A DNA stretch of 64,000 bases from Lepus europaeus (GCF_033115175.1 NC_084827.1:122791701-122855700), one strand, 5' to 3'; shown: positions 22,170-35,107, numbered from the stretch's first letter. A program made the numbers and translations. Notes: generated by a model from the sequence alone, not told the origin.

Positions 22170-25100
22170 ATGGCAGGGCAAAGTTACTACTTATCAATAG
22201 TCACATTGAACGTTAATGGCCTGAACTGTCCAATTAAAAGACACAGATTGGCTGATTGGGTTAAGGAACAAAACCCATCTTTTTGCTGCTTACAAGAAAC
22301 ACATCTTTCCAACAAAGATGCATACAGACTGAAAGTGAAAGGCTGGAAAAAGATATACCATGCCAACAGAAAGGAAAAAAGAGCGGGCGTAGCCATCTTA
22401 ATATCGGACAACATAAACTTTACCACAAAAACTGTTAGGAGAGACAAAGAGGGGCACTATATTAAGGGATCCACTCAACAGTAAGATATAACGATTATCA
22501 ATGTATATGCACCTAATTATACAGGGCACCGGTTTACTTAAAAGATTTGTTAAGGGACCTAAAGGGAGACTTAGACCCCAATACAATAGTACTGGGGGAC
22601 TTCAATACTCCACTCTCAGAAATAGACAGATCAATAGGACAGAAGATCAACAAGGAGACAGTAGATTTAAATGACACTATAGCCCAAATGGATCTAACAG
22701 ATATCTACAGAACTTTTCATCCTACACATAAAGCATTTACATTCTTCTCAGCAGTACATGGAACCTTCTCTAGGCCAGAAAGCAAGTCTCAGCAAATTCA
22801 AAAGAATTATAATCATACCATGCAGCTTCTCAGACCATAAAGGAATGAAGTTGGAAATTAGCAACTCGGGAATCCCTATAGCATATACAAACACATGGAG
22901 ACTGAACAACATGCTCCTGAATGAACAATAGGTCATAGAAGAAATTAAAAGAGAAATCAAAAATTTTCTGGAAGTAAATGAGGATAACAGCACAACATAC
23001 CAAAACCTATGGGATACAGCAAAAGCAGTGTTAAGAAGAAAGTTTATATCAATAGGTGCCTACATCAAGAAATTGGAAAGGCATCAAATAATGAGCTTTC
23101 AATTCATCTCAAGGACCTAGAAAATTGGCAGAAAACCAGACCCAAATCTAGTAGAAGAGAAATAATTAAAATCAGAGAAGAAATCAACAGGATTGAATCC
23201 AAAAAGAATTACCAAAAAATCAGCCAAACGAGGAGCTGGTTTTTTGAAAAAATAAACAAAATTGACACCCCATTGGCCCAACTAACTAAAAAAAGAAAAG
23301 ACCCAAATCAATAAAATCAGAGATGAAAAAGGAAACGTAACAACAGACACCACAGAAATAAAAAGAATCATCAGAATTACTACAAGGACTTGTATGCCAG
23401 AAAACAGAGAAATCTATCAGAAATGGATAGATTCTTGGACACATACAACCTACTTAAATTGAGCCAGGAAGACATAGAAAACCTAAACAGAACCATAACT
23501 GAGACAAAACTGAAATAGTAATAAAAGCCCTCCCAACAAAGAAAAGCCCAGGACCACATGGATTCACCGCTGAATTCTACCAGACATTTAAAGAAGAACT
23601 AACTCCAATTCTTCTCAAACTATTCAGAACAAGCGAAAAAGAGGGAATCCTCCCAAATTCTTTCTATGAAGCCAGCATCACCTTAATTCCTAAGCCAGAA
23701 AAAGATGCAGCATTGAAAGAGAATTATAGACCAATATCCCTGATGAACATAGATGCAAAAATACTCAATAAAATTCTGGCCAATAGAATGCAACAACACA
23801 TCAGAAAGATCATCCAACTAGACCAAGTGGGATTTATCCCTGGTATGCAGGCATGGTTCAGTGTTCGCAAAACAATCAACGTGATACACCACATTAACAG
23901 ACTGCAGAAGAAAAACCATATGATTCTCTCAATAGATGCAGAGAAAGCATTTGATAAAATACAACACCCTTGGGCTAATGCTGTGGCTCAACAGGCTAAT
24001 CCTCCACCTAGCGGCACTGGCACACCAGGTTCTAGTCCCGGTCGGGGCACCGGATTCTGTCCCGGTTGCCCCTCTTCCAGGCCAGCTCTCTGCTGTAGCC
24101 CGGGAGGGCAGTGGAGGATGGCCCAAGTGCTTGGGCCCTGCACCCCATGGGAGACCAGGAGAAGCACCTGGCTCCTGGCTTCGGATCAGTGCGGTGCACT
24201 GGCTGCAGCGCGCCTGCCGTGGCGGCTATTGGAGGGTGAACCAACGGCAAAGGAAGACCTTTCTCTCATCTCTCTCTCTCTCTCACTGTCCAATCTGCCT
24301 GTCAAAAAAAAAAAAAATACAACACCCTTTCATGATGAAAACTCTAAGAAAACTGGGTATGGAAGGAACATTCCTCAATACAATCAAAGCAATATATGAA
24401 AAACCCACGGCCAACATCCTATTGAATGGGGAAAAGTTGGAAGCATTTTCACTGAGATCTGGTACCAGACAGGGATGCCCACTCTCACCACTGCTATTCA
24501 ATATAGTTCTGGAAGTTTTAGCCAGAGCTATTAGGCAAGAAAAAGAAATTAAAGGGATACAAATTGGGAAGGAAGAACTCAAACTATCCCTCTTTGCAGA
24601 TGATATGATTCTTTATTTAGGGGATCCAAAGAACTCTACTAAGAGACTATTGGAACTCATCGAAGAGTTTGGCAAAGTAGCAGGATATAAAATCAATGCA
24701 CACAAATCAACAGCCTTTGTATACACAGGCAATGCCACGGCTGAGGAAGAACTTCTAAGATCAATCCATTCACAATAGCTACAAAAATAATCAAATACCT
24801 TGGAATAAACTTAACCAAGGACGTTAAAGATCTCTATGATGAAAATTACAAAACCTTAAAGAAAGAAATAGAAGAGGATACCAAAAAATGGAAAAATCAA
24901 GGACAGTCTATTCAATAACGGTGCTGGGAAAATTGGATTTCCACGTGCAGAAGCATGAAGCAAGACCCCTACCTTTCAGCTTACACAAAAATCCACTCAA
25001 CATGGATTAAAGACATAAATCTATGACCCGACACCATCAAATCATTAGAGAGCATTGGAAAAACCCTGCAAGATATAGGTACTGGCAAAGACTTCTTGGA

Positions 25101-25938
25101 AAAGACCCCAGAAGCACAGGCAGTCAAAACTAAAATTAACATTTGGGATTGCATCAAATTGAGAAGTTTCTGTACTTCAAAAGAAACAGTCAGGAAAGTG
25201 AAGAGGCAACTGACAGAATAGGAAAAATATCTGCAAACTATGCAACAGATAAAGAATTAATAACCAGAATCTACGAAGAAATCAAGAAACTCCACAACAT
25301 CAAAACAAACAACCCACTTAAGAGATGGGACAAGGACTCAATAGACATTTTACAAAGAGGAAATACAAATGGCCAACAGACACCTGAAAAAATGTTCAAA
25401 ATCACTAGCAATCAGGGAAATGCAAATCAAAACCACAATGAGGTTTCACCTCACCCCGGTTAGAATGGCTCACATTCAGAAATCTACCAACAATAGATGC
25501 TGGAGAGGATGTGGGGAGAAAGGGACACTAACCTACTGTTGGTGGGGATGCAAAGTGGTTAAGCCACTATGGAAGTCAGTCTGGAGATTCCTCAGAAACC
25601 TGAACATAACCCTACCATACAACCCAGCCATCCCAATTCTTGGAATTTACCCAAAGGAAATTAAATTGGCAAACAAAAAAGCCGTCTGCACATTAATGTT
25701 TATTGCAGCTCAATTCACAATAGCTAAGACCTAGAATCAACCTAAATGCCCATCAACAGTAGACTGGATAAAGAAATTATCGGACATGTACTCTATAGAA
25801 TAATATACAGCAGTCAAAAACAATGAAATCCAGTCATTTGCAACAAGATGGAGGAATCTGGAAAACATCATGCTGAGTGAATTAAGCCAGTTCCAAAGAG
25901 ACAAATATCATTTGTTTTCCCTGATCGGTGACAACTAA
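22170..25938 (+). pseudogene. L1 ORF2 remnant (copy B): EN, RT, C-terminal
   Basis: Begins at ATG 22,170. The endonuclease keeps LNVNGL (Asn), QETHL (Glu), GDFNTPLS (Asp/Asn) and, after a frameshift, FSDHKG (Asp-His). RT motifs include [18 protein letters not shown] and the motif A region ([11 protein letters not shown]), broken after IQHP by the CSINE at 23,972. It resumes at FHDENSKK with FADD at 24,592-24,603. About 0.4 kb present in copy A (16,010-16,385) is deleted at 24,890. The C-terminal Cys-rich [16 protein letters not shown] stretch lies at about 25,535-25,585. Not functional. Confidence 0.93.
23972..24313 (+). mobile_element. CSINE, young, in the L1 RT domain
   Basis: Forward young-type copy with poly(A) tail. 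Duplication aaaatacaacaccctt is at 23,956-23,971 and 24,314-24,329. It splits the RT reading frame of copy B, so it postdates that L1. Confidence 0.96.
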
Positions 25939-27380
25939 CTGAGCACCAAATGGGAAACCTGTTGAAGTGAAACGGACACTATGAGAAACAGTGACTTGAT
26001 CAGCTCTTGTCCTGACTCTTGATGTACAATGTAATACTTTATCCATTTTAGTATTTTTGTTGCTCTAGTACTAGTGGTTGAACTCTGTAATTAACACACA
26101 ATTATTCTTAGGTGTTTAAATTTTAACTGAAAAGTAATCCCTGTTAAATATGAGTGGGAAAAAGAGAGGGAGGAGATGTACAAAAATTTGGGATATGCTC
26201 AAGCTGACTTGCCCCAAATGGTGGAGTTATAAACGTGCCAGGGGATTCCAATACAATCCCATCAAGTTGGCATGTACAAATGCCATCTCACTACTCCAAG
26301 TGATCATCTTCAGTTCACAACTGATCACACTGATAGGTCTAAAAGTCAAAGGGATCACACTAACAAGACTAGTGTCTGCTAATACTAACTGATAGAATCA
26401 AAAAGGGAGAGAAGGATCCAACATGGGAAGCGGGAGACACAGCAGACTCATAGAATGGCAGATGTCCTAAACAGCACTCTGGCCTCAGAATCAGCCCTTA
26501 AGGCATTCAGATCTGGCTGAAGAGCCCATGAGAGTATTGTAGGCATGGAAAGCCAAGACACTCTGGGAAAAAAAAAAAAAAAAGAAGACCTAAATGAAAG
26601 ATCTCTGTGAGTGAGATCCCAGTGGAAAGAACGGGGCCATCAAAGAAGGAGGTACCTTTCTCTGAAGGGAAGAGAGAACTTCCACTTTGACTATGACCCT
26701 GTCGGAATAAAATCGAAGTCGGCAAACCCTAAAGGCTTCCATAGCCCTGGCAACTCATGACTAGAGCCTAGGGAGATTACTGACGCCATAAACAAGAGTG
26801 CCAAATTGTTAAATCAACAACAGGAGTCACTGTGTACTTACGTCTCATGTAGGATCTGTCCTTAATGTGTTGTCCAATGTGAAGTAATGCTATAACTAGT
26901 ACTGAAACAGTATTTTTACACTTTGTATTTCTGTGTGGGTGCAAACTGATGAAATCCTTACTTAGTATATACTGAATCGATCTTCTGTATATAAAGATAA
27001 TTGAAAATGAAAAAAATAACCTTGGTTTTAAATTGGAAATTGCATAGAAAATTAATCAATTTTTAAAAAAATATATCATGTAGGATCTCTGTCCTTAATG
27101 TGCTGTACACTGTGATTTAATGCTATAAATAGTACTCAAACAGTATTTTTCACTTTGTGTTGCTATGTGGGGGCAAACTGTTAAAATCTTTACTTAATAT
27201 ATACTAAACTGATCTTCTGTATATAAGAGAAATGAAAATGAATCTTGATGTGATTGGAAGGGGAGAGGGAGCGGGAAAGGTGAGGGTTGCAGGTGGGAGG
27301 GAATTACACGGTGGGGGAAGCCATTGTAATCCATAAGCTGTACTTTGGAAATTTATATTCATTAAATAAAAGTTAAAAAA
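25939..27380 (+). mobile_element. L1 3'UTR with duplicated module (copy B)
   Basis: The module starting 'catgtaggatct' and ending near 'ttgaaaatga' occurs at 26,846-27,012 and 27,077-27,241. They are separated by an AT-rich spacer containing 'taaattggaaattgcatag'. A G-rich polypurine tract (about 27,255-27,303) and 'attaaataaaagtt' follow. Copy E has the same arrangement and spacer. Confidence 0.88.
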
Positions 27381-27476
27381 AATTGAAACTAATGAATCGG
27401 AACTACTAGTTATGTAAGAAAGAAATTTAAAATAATGTCAATTTAAATAAGTTGAAGATTTGTATGGAGGTGACCA

Positions 27477-27809
27477 TTTTTTAAAAAAAGATCTAGTTAT
27501 TTATTTGAAAGGCACAGTTACAGAGAGGAGGGAGAGACAGAGAGAGAGATCTTCCATCCACTGGTTCACTCTTCAAATGGCCACAACAGCCGGAGCTGGG
27601 CCAGTCCAAAGTCAGGAGCCAGGAGCTTCTTCCTGGTCTCCCACATGGGTGCAGGGGCCCAAAGACTCATACCATTCTCCACTGCTTTTCTCAGGTGCAT
27701 TAGCAGAGAGCTGGATCAGAAGTGGAGCAGCATGGACTTGAACCGGCACCCACATGGGATGCCGGTGTTGCAGGCAGTGGCTTTACCCACCACACAGAGT
27801 GTCGGCCCC
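27477..27809 (-). mobile_element. CSINE
   Basis: Reverse copy from 'tagttatttatttgaaaggc' to 'gagtgtcggcccc', standard AAATAAAT-tail class. Confidence 0.92.
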
Positions 27810-28020
27810 TGGAGGCTACCATATATATAAGTACATGAAAATATCTTACGTAATTCCTAAATGATATGTGCATATATATTAAAGTACATACTGAAGAATG
27901 GAGATGATAAGCACAACATTCAAAGCTATAGTTACCTCTAGAGATAAAAGCAAGGAGGCAAAGACACACAGTAGCTTCAACTGTATCTGCAATGTAGAGC
28001 TGTCTTTAAAAAACTGATCA

Positions 28021-28330
28021 GGGCCAGCATTGTGGCATAGCGGGTTAAGCTGCTGCCTGCAATGCCATCATCCCATATAGGTACTGGTTCAAGTCCTGAT
28101 TGCTCCATTTCTGATCCAGCTCCCTGCTAATGTGCCTGGGAAAGGAGCAGCAGATGGCCCAAGTATCTAGGCTCCAGCCACCCACATAGGAGGCCCAGAA
28201 GAAGCTCCTGGCTCCAACCTGGACATTATGGCCATCTGGGGAGTGAACCAGGGAATGGAAGATTTCTCTGACTCTCCTTCTCTCCCTGTGTAATTCTGCA
28301 TTTCAGATAAAAATAAATAAATCTTTAAAA
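28021..28330 (+). mobile_element. CSINE
   Basis: Forward copy from 'gggccagcattgtggc' to 'aaataaataaatctttaaaa'. Confidence 0.92.
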
Positions 28331-28721
28331 TTAACTAAGGGAAATATTTTGAGACAATAAAACTTGATGACAGGTGCAAGGTGTTAAGTTAGTTTGTATA
28401 CATGTCTGTAAATTTAAAGTATTTCATAATAAAATATCCAAATGAAATATGGTATAACAGAGAACAGTCTAAAAATAAATGACAAAAAAAAGGTGATTTC
28501 CATATATTTCATTGCAGTCCTTTTTTGAGAAATACTGCTTACAGGAGCATCTGTTACTATGTCTAGGTCCTTAACTTTGAAGGGGCCTGTCTCCCTTCAG
28601 AGACTCACAGAATGAACTATTTCTACTACAGCAATTACATTACAGTTTTGCATAAAACAACAAAGTGAGAATAATCACAAAATACATATTATGAATAACA
28701 GGAAAATAAAAGCAGTAACAA

Positions 28722-29069
28722 TTTTTTTTAATTCATTTTTATTTGAAAGGCAGAGTCACACACACACTGAGATCAAGAGAGGGGTGGGGTAGAGAGACAA
28801 AAAGAGATTTTCCATCCAAGAATTCACTCCCTAAATGGCTGCAAGAGACAGGGCTGGGTCAGGCCAAAACCAGGAGCCTGAAATTGCATCTGGGTCTCCC
28901 ACGTGGATGGCAAGGGCCCAAGCACTTGGGCCATCTTCTGCTGCTTTCCCATGTGCATTAACAGGGAGCTGGATCAGAAGCAGAGCAGCCAGGACTTGAA
29001 CTGTGGATCCCATATGAGATGTGAACATTGCAAGTGGCAGGTTAATCCACTGTGCCACAATACTACCCC
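28722..29069 (-). mobile_element. CSINE
   Basis: Reverse copy from 'attcatttttatttgaaagg' to 'gtgccacaatactacccc', diverged standard type. Confidence 0.9.
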
Positions 29070-29615
29070 AAAGCAAAATGTTTATAAAAATATTACCAAT
29101 GTGTTTGTCCTATGCTGGCAAATATCCCACAGGACAGGTAACAGCAGATGAAATACAGAAATTAAATATGTTTTGACCACTCTAATAGAGATTTGGCAGT
29201 TCCTCTTCTATTCAGAAAACACTGAGGTGATGATTTTGAGTAACACTGGCAACTGTCAAGCTGTCATAAAATTTTCTAAAACATCAAAAGGTGAAAGTTC
29301 AGAGATGAAAAAACTCACTTGGTGTCCAAGTAAGAGTTTACTGGCCTATTATTCTGCATGTTCATATTCTACCATCTATATTTCAGGACACAAAGTGATT
29401 CAGTGACAAATTCTGAAATTTTGTTACAAGGAAGAACAGATCAAGAAGTATGTAGAACTTTGCCTCATGAAGAGAACTCAAGACAGCAAAACTGTTTTCT
29501 ATTTGTTGTCCACGAATTATGCCCCATTTCCTTTCATAGCTTCTTCAAATTCATGTGTCTTCATGTTCAAACACAATGGCACCACACTTAACCAATGTCA
29601 TGAAAATGCAATCCA
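29070..29615. other. Anonymous non-coding stretch
   Basis: No repeats or exon recognised. Confidence 0.4.
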
Positions 29616-30722
29616 GAGGCTCGCACTACAGTATAATGAGTTAAACCACCATCTGTAGTGCTAGCATCCCATGTGGGTATGGATTCGAGTCCCAGTTGCT
29701 CCATTTCCAATCCAGTTCCCTGGTAATGGCCTGGGAAAGCATCAGAAGATGGCTCAAGTGTTTGGACCCCTGCTCCCATGTGGGAGACCTGGATCAAGCT
29801 CCTGGCTCCTGGCTTCAGCCTGGCCCAGCCCTGGTCATACAGGGGAGTAGACAAGTGATAGAAGATCTCTCTCCTATGATTCAACATGGGAAGCAGGATA
29901 CAGAGCAGACTCATAAAATGGCAGATGTCCTAAACAGCAGTCTGGCCTCAGAATCAGCCCTTAAGGCATTCGGATCTGGCTGAAGAGCCCATGAGAGTAT
30001 TTTAGGCATGGAAAGCCAAGCCACTCTGGGGAAAAAAAAAAAAACACCTAAATGAAAGATCTCTGCAAGTGAGATCCCAGTGGAAAGAACGGTGCCATCA
30101 AAGAAGGAGGTACCTTTCTCTGAAGGGAGGAGAGAACTTCCACTTTGACTATGGCCTTGTCAAAATAAGATCAAAGTCAGTGAACTCAGGGGGCTTCCAT
30201 GGCCTTGGCAACTCATGACTAGAGCCTGGGGAGATTGCTGACGCCTTAAACAAGAGTGTCAATTTGTTAAGTCAACAACAGGAGTCACTGTGCACCTACT
30301 CCTCATGTAGAATCTCTGTCCTTAATGTGTAGTTCAATGTGAATTAATGATATGACTAGTGCCCAAACAGTATTTTGCACTTTGTGTTCTGTGTGGGGGC
30401 AAACTGATGAAATCTTTACTTAATATATACTAAATTGATCTTCTGTACATAAAGATAATTGAATATGAATCTTGATGTGAAAGGAATGGGAGAGGGAGCG
30501 GGAGATGGGAGGGTTGCGGGTGGGAGAGAAGTTATGGGGGGAAGCCATTATAATCCATAAACTGTACTTGGGAAATTTATATCTACTAAATAAAAGTTTA
30601 GAAAAAGAAAAAAAAACAACAACAAACAAACAAAAAAAGAAGATCTCTCTCCTCTCTCTCTCTCTCTGTCTCTCCTTCTGTCCCCATTACTCTGACTTGC
30701 AAATAGATAAATAAATCTTTTT
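29616..30722 (+). mobile_element. CSINE split by L1 copy C
   Basis: SINE pieces lie at 29,616-29,875 and 30,654-30,722 (CT-rich end and 'aaatagataaataaatc' tail). The 15-bp gaagatctctctcct of the SINE is duplicated around the inserted L1. Confidence 0.93.
29876..30638 (+). mobile_element. 5'-truncated L1 (copy C), perfect 15-bp TSD
   Basis: Only the last ~0.76 kb of the L1 3'UTR, single-module type, with the G-rich tract at about 30,485-30,540, 'actaaataaaagttt' and an A-rich tail. Duplication gaagatctctctcct is at 29,861-29,875 and 30,639-30,653. This is a clean example of L1 insertion into an existing SINE. Confidence 0.95.
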
Positions 30723-31120
30723 TAAAATCAATCCAAATTACATGAAAAAAGACTTTGCATAGCAAAAATGATCTTAATCAAAAAGAACAAAGCTGGAGGC
30801 ATCACTACAGCAGGATTCAAAAATACACTATAAAGGTATAGTAATCCTAACAGCATGACACTGGCATAAAAAAGATAAAACAGAATAGAGAGGCCAAAAA
30901 TAACTCACACATCTATGGTCATTTGATTTTTGACAAAGGTACCATGAACACACTCGGAAAGGACAGTCTCTCCAATAAAGTATGTTGGGAAAACTCATTA
31001 TCTACAAACAGAAGAATGAAATCAAACTCTTATCTCAACCCTTATACAAAAATCAACTCAAAATGGATTAAACACAATAAAACTACTAGAAGAAATCATC
31101 AGGAGAAAAGCTCCAGGACG

Positions 31121-31469
31121 GCCGGCGCCGTGGCTCAACAGCTAATCCTCCGCCTTGCGGCGCCGGCACACCAGGTTCTAGTCCCAGTCGGGGCGCCGGA
31201 TTCTGTCCCGGTTGCCCCTCTTCCAGGCCAGCTCTCTGCTGTGGCCCGGGAGGGCAGTGGAGGATGGCCCAAGTACTTGGGTGCCTGCACCTGCATGGGA
31301 GACCAAGAGAAGCACCTGGCTCCTGGCTTTGGATCAGTGCGGTGCGCCAGCCGCAGTGCACCGGCCACGGTGGCCAATGGAGGGTGAACCAATGGTAAAG
31401 GAAGACCTTTCTCTCTGTCTGTCTCTCTCACTGTCCACTCTGCCTGTCAAAAAAAAAAAAAAAAAAAAA
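31121..31469 (+). mobile_element. CSINE, young
   Basis: Forward copy from GGCCGGCGCCGTGGCTCAAC to poly(A), with near-perfect duplication gctccaggac (31,111-31,120) versus gctccatgac (31,470-31,479). Confidence 0.96.
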
Positions 31470-32330
31470 GCTCCATGACATAGTAGTAGTTCTGGGCAGT
31501 ATAGATTTCATGTATATGATCCCCAAAACACAAGCAATGAAAGCAAAAACAGACAAAAAAAGACTTCACGAAATTAAAAGACTCCTGCACATAAGAAAAA
31601 ACAAGTAATCAAATGAACAGATAATCCACAAATTGGGAAAAAAATTTACGTGCCACATCAGACAATGAGCTAACCCCAGAATACACAAGGAATTCAATCA
31701 ACTGCTTAATAAAAGGATAACAACCAATCTTATTTTAAAAAGGGTTTGAACAAGTATTTCTCAAAAGACATACAAATGTCTAAGACTTAAAATCCTCAAC
31801 ATATCTAATTTTTAGTGCAGTACAAATGAAAACCATAGTGAAATCACTTCACAACTATTAGATTTGCTATTACCAAAAAGATGAAAGATAACAAATGTTA
31901 GTGAGGATGTAAAAAACAGGAAACTCTTACACACTGTTAGATATATTGCAAGTTAGCCATTTTTGAAAACAACCTGGAAATTTCTCAAAAAAAGAAATAA
32001 ACACACCAAAAATTACCAAATGATCCAGCAGTCCCACTACTAGGTATATATGCCCAAAGAAAGTAAAATGACTATGTCCAAAGGATGTTTTCATTCTCAT
32101 GTTGACTGTATCATTATTCACAGTAGCTAATATATGGAAACACAGGTAAATGGAGTTTAAAAATGTGTATACAACAGAATACTACTCAACCTTAGGAAAA
32201 AAAACCAGAAAATTCTGCAAGTTACAACGTGGATGAACCCAGAGGATATTGTGTTAAGTGAAATAAGCTACACACAGAGACATATATCACATAATCTCAT
32301 TTACATATGGAAAATAAAAAAGTCAAATTC

Positions 32331-32636
32331 AGGGTTGGCACTGTGTGCAACAGGTTAAGACACCACCTGCGATGCCAGCGTCCCAAATCAGAGTAGTGGT
32401 TCGAGTCTTGGCTGTGCTGCTACTGAGCCAGCTCTCTGTTCACATTCCTGATAAAGCAGAAGTTGGCCTGAGTACTTGAGCCCTGCCACCCACGTGGGAG
32501 ACAGATGGTATTCTAGGCTCCTGGCTTTGGCCAGACCCAGGCCTGGTCACTGAAGCTGTCTGGACAGTGTAGTGACCCAGCAAATGAAACATATCTCTCC
32601 CTGTCTCTCTGTTACTCTTTCAAATAAATACTTTTT
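32331..32636 (+). mobile_element. CSINE, older type
   Basis: Forward, diverged copy ('cgtcccaaatcagagtagtgg') with short tail. Duplication aaaaagtcaa is at 32,316-32,325 and 32,637-32,646. Confidence 0.85.
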
Positions 32637-32950
32637 AAAAAGTCAAGGCCACTGAAGTGGAGAATAGAATGATGGTTATGCCAGAGGCTGGGGACAAGGG
32701 AAACCACTGGAGAAAAGAGAGATGATGTTCAGCAGGTGCAAAGTTACAATCAGGAAAAAGAAGCTAACTGTGGTTGGTAATAATGTATTCTATATTTCAA
32801 AATAGCTAAAGGAGAATTTTAAATGTTCTCACCACATCTGAAGTAACAGTTATGCTAATTACTATAATTTAATCATGTAGGTATTTAAATACCACTTCAT
32901 ATCCCCATAAAGATGTCCAATTTTTATTTGTCAATTAAAAATATGATGAA

Positions 32951-33260
32951 GGACCAGCATTGCAGTGCAGCAGGTTAAGCCTTCACTTCAGTGCTAGCAT
33001 CCTGTTATCACAGTGCTGGTTCCAGTCCCAGCTGCTCCACTTCTGATTCATCTTCCTTCTAACAGGCCTGGGAAAGCAACAGATGATAGTCCAAGTATTT
33101 GGGTCTTTGCCACCAGGTGGGAGACCAGGAAGAAGTTCCTGGCTCCTTGCTTTGGCCTGGTCCAGTCCTGGATGTTGAGTTCATTTGGGGAATGAACCAG
33201 CAGATAAAAGATCTCTCTTTCTCTATTGTTCTGCCTTTCAAATAAATAAATATTTTTTAA
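32951..33260 (+). mobile_element. CSINE
   Basis: Forward copy from 'ggaccagcattgcagtgc' to 'aaataaataaatatttttt'. Confidence 0.92.
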
Positions 33261-34044
33261 AATGAAATTTGAAAAAATAATTTAAAAATTATATGAAACA
33301 TGGCAATGACAAGAAATATAAATGAAAGACTCAAGAATAATCAAAATATAAGGGTGAGATTTCAATCATTTAGTCCCACTATATATACAATGTTAAGGAA
33401 ATGAGTCACTTGATTCCACTGCTGAGAGGAATCACTTAAAAAGACATAGCTGTAACATCTGGAGGTATCACTAAAGGAAGATATGGAGAGAAAACACACA
33501 TCTGTCACAGAAACTTCAGAAAACTTGATCATCATGAGCCACGTAGAACATATACAAAGAAAATTACCATGTCTGGATAACTCAGTATCTACAACGACTC
33601 ATAAATAATCATGGCATTGAGTTACCAAGAAAAGAATAAGTGACTTCATTCATGGAATATGGAGAAATGACTCTAAGCTCCTAACGCAAAAATTCACCTG
33701 GAAAACTACATGTCAATGATTTTTTAAAGTAATGAGAGGATTCTTCCCTTTAGTATTAGGATACACTATAAGGATGTAATAATCCAAAGAATGAGGTAAC
33801 ATCACAAGAACACACAACTGGAGCGATGTGGCGCACTAATCTCCAGACAGGAGATGGAAGTTAGTGATCGTTGATTAAGGAGCATCAGGACTCAGTAAGT
33901 GACTGCCTAATTAACGATACAGAAACACTTGGTCAACTATTGTAAATATTGTTTCTTTGGGGGACTTACAGTCTTACCTCAAACCACAGCAAATAAATTT
34001 CAGATGGGAAGAGTTTTTAAAAAGCTTTCAAAGAAGGTCATGAT
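33261..34044 (+). mobile_element. Possible old L1 ORF2 remnant
   Basis: From about 33,760, 'acactataaggatgtaataat' and 'acttacagtcttacctcaaa' resemble the ORF2 region upstream of the C-terminus in old L1s. The first half (33,261-33,700) is not assigned. Weak call. Confidence 0.35.
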
Positions 34045-34310
34045 TGGGAATGGCACTGTGATGTAGAGGGTTAAGCCACCACTTGTGGCGCTGGCATCCC
34101 ATATGGGCACCAATTCGAGTCCCAGCTGCTCCACTTCTAATCCAGCTCCCTGCTAATGTGCCTGGGAAAGCAGTGGAAGATGACCCAAGTCCCTGGGCCC
34201 TTTGCACTGATGTGGCAGACTCAGATGAGGCTCCTGGCCTTGGCCTGGCCCAGCCCTTGCCATTGCAGCCATTTGGGGAGTGAACTAGCAGATGGAAGAC
34301 CTCTCACTAC
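34045..34310 (+). mobile_element. CSINE, short-tailed
   Basis: Forward copy from 'tgggaatggcactgtg' to 'gatggaagacctctcac'. The AAATAAAT tail is missing, so the 3' end is truncated or replaced. Confidence 0.88.
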
Positions 34311-34762
34311 AAGAAAGACCTCTACAAGAAAGCTTACTATTTTCCTCTTTATCAAAGGGTAATTTTGGGTGTATTCTCCCCTTCCTTAGCCACAGTCTAG
34401 ATACATGTGGCTCTATCACCATGCCTGAGTCATTTCCATTAAACATAGATTATTGTCCAAAAGATGTGGGAATTCTTGTCCTTGAGATCTATCTTTCTTT
34501 ACAATCTGTTGATCAAGCAGAGTGGGAAAAATATGATGGTGTAGCTCCTGGAAAATATACCACTGTCTTGGGCGAGGCTAAGCTGGGCTTCTACACAGAT
34601 ACATAAAACACCAACTCTGACCGTAGTTCAAAACCTTATGGAGACAAATAGCATTTCCTATGATCATACTGAGGTTGGAAGCAGCTAGAAGTCGGAACAA
34701 GACAACCACTAATAAATCAGTATTTATGAAGACTAATTTGATGCAGCTGTTTGAAGAGTCTT

Positions 34763-35107
34763 TTTTTTTTCTTTCTTTTTTTTTTTTTTTTTTGACAGGC
34801 AGAGTTAGACAGTGAGAGAGACAGAGAGAAAGGTCTTCCTTTTTCCATTGGTTCACCCCCCAAGTGGCCTCTATGGCCGGCGTGCTGCACTGATCCAAAG
34901 CCAGGAGCCAGGTGCTTCCTCCTGGTCTCCCATGCAGGTGCAGGGCCCAAGGACCTAGGCCATCCTCCACTGCCTTCCCAGGCCGCAGCAGAGAGCTGGA
35001 CTGGAAGAGGAGCAACCGGGACAGAATCTGGCACCCCGACCAGGACTAGAACCCGGGGTGCTGGCGTTGCAGGCGGAGGATTAGCCAAGTGAGCCATGGC
35101 ACCAGCC
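34763..35107 (-). mobile_element. CSINE, young, in the HMGCS1 pseudogene
   Basis: Reverse copy with a long poly(T) start. Perfect duplication ttgaagagtctt is at 34,751-34,762 and 35,108-35,119. It splits the pseudogene's LFEES codons. Confidence 0.95.

Larger units (their letters stand above)
20157..27380 (+). mobile_element. Near-full-length lagomorph L1 (copy B), 11-bp TSD
   Basis: 5'UTR (20,157-21,076), ORF1 (21,077-22,101), ORF2 (22,170-about 25,938) and a 3'UTR with a duplicated module (to 27,380), flanked by aattgaaacta at 20,146-20,156 and 27,381-27,391. The first base aligns close to the start of the full 5' end at 60,275. ORF1 has a frameshift and stops. ORF2 has frameshifts, a deletion near 24,890 and a CSINE at 23,972-24,313. 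It inserted into an older L1 and is dead. Confidence 0.93.
27392..28440 (+). mobile_element. Old L1 3' end, right of copy B
   Basis: Continues the element left of 20,156. Phrases such as 'gctatagttacctctagagat' and 'gtttgtatacatgtctgtaaa ... ttcataataaaat' resemble old L1M/L1ME 3'UTRs. CSINEs at 27,477 and 28,021 interrupt it. Confidence 0.5.
30723..32948 (+). mobile_element. Old L1 (L1MA-like): ORF2 C-terminus and 3'UTR
   Basis: 'ggaggcatcactacagcagg', 'atggattaaacacaat', 'gttagtgaggatgtaaaaaa' and 'gatccagcagtcccactact' follow the ORF2 C-terminal order. A 3'UTR then ends near 32,948 ('atttgtcaattaaaaat'). CSINEs at 31,121 and 32,331 interrupt it. Many frameshifts. Confidence 0.8.

Noticed and set aside
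23713-24399. 228-codon frame that starts like L1 RT and ends in a Pro/Gly/Arg-rich tail
   Set aside because: A chance read-through from L1 ORF2 into the CSINE at 23,972. The target duplication shows a late insertion, not a gene fusion.
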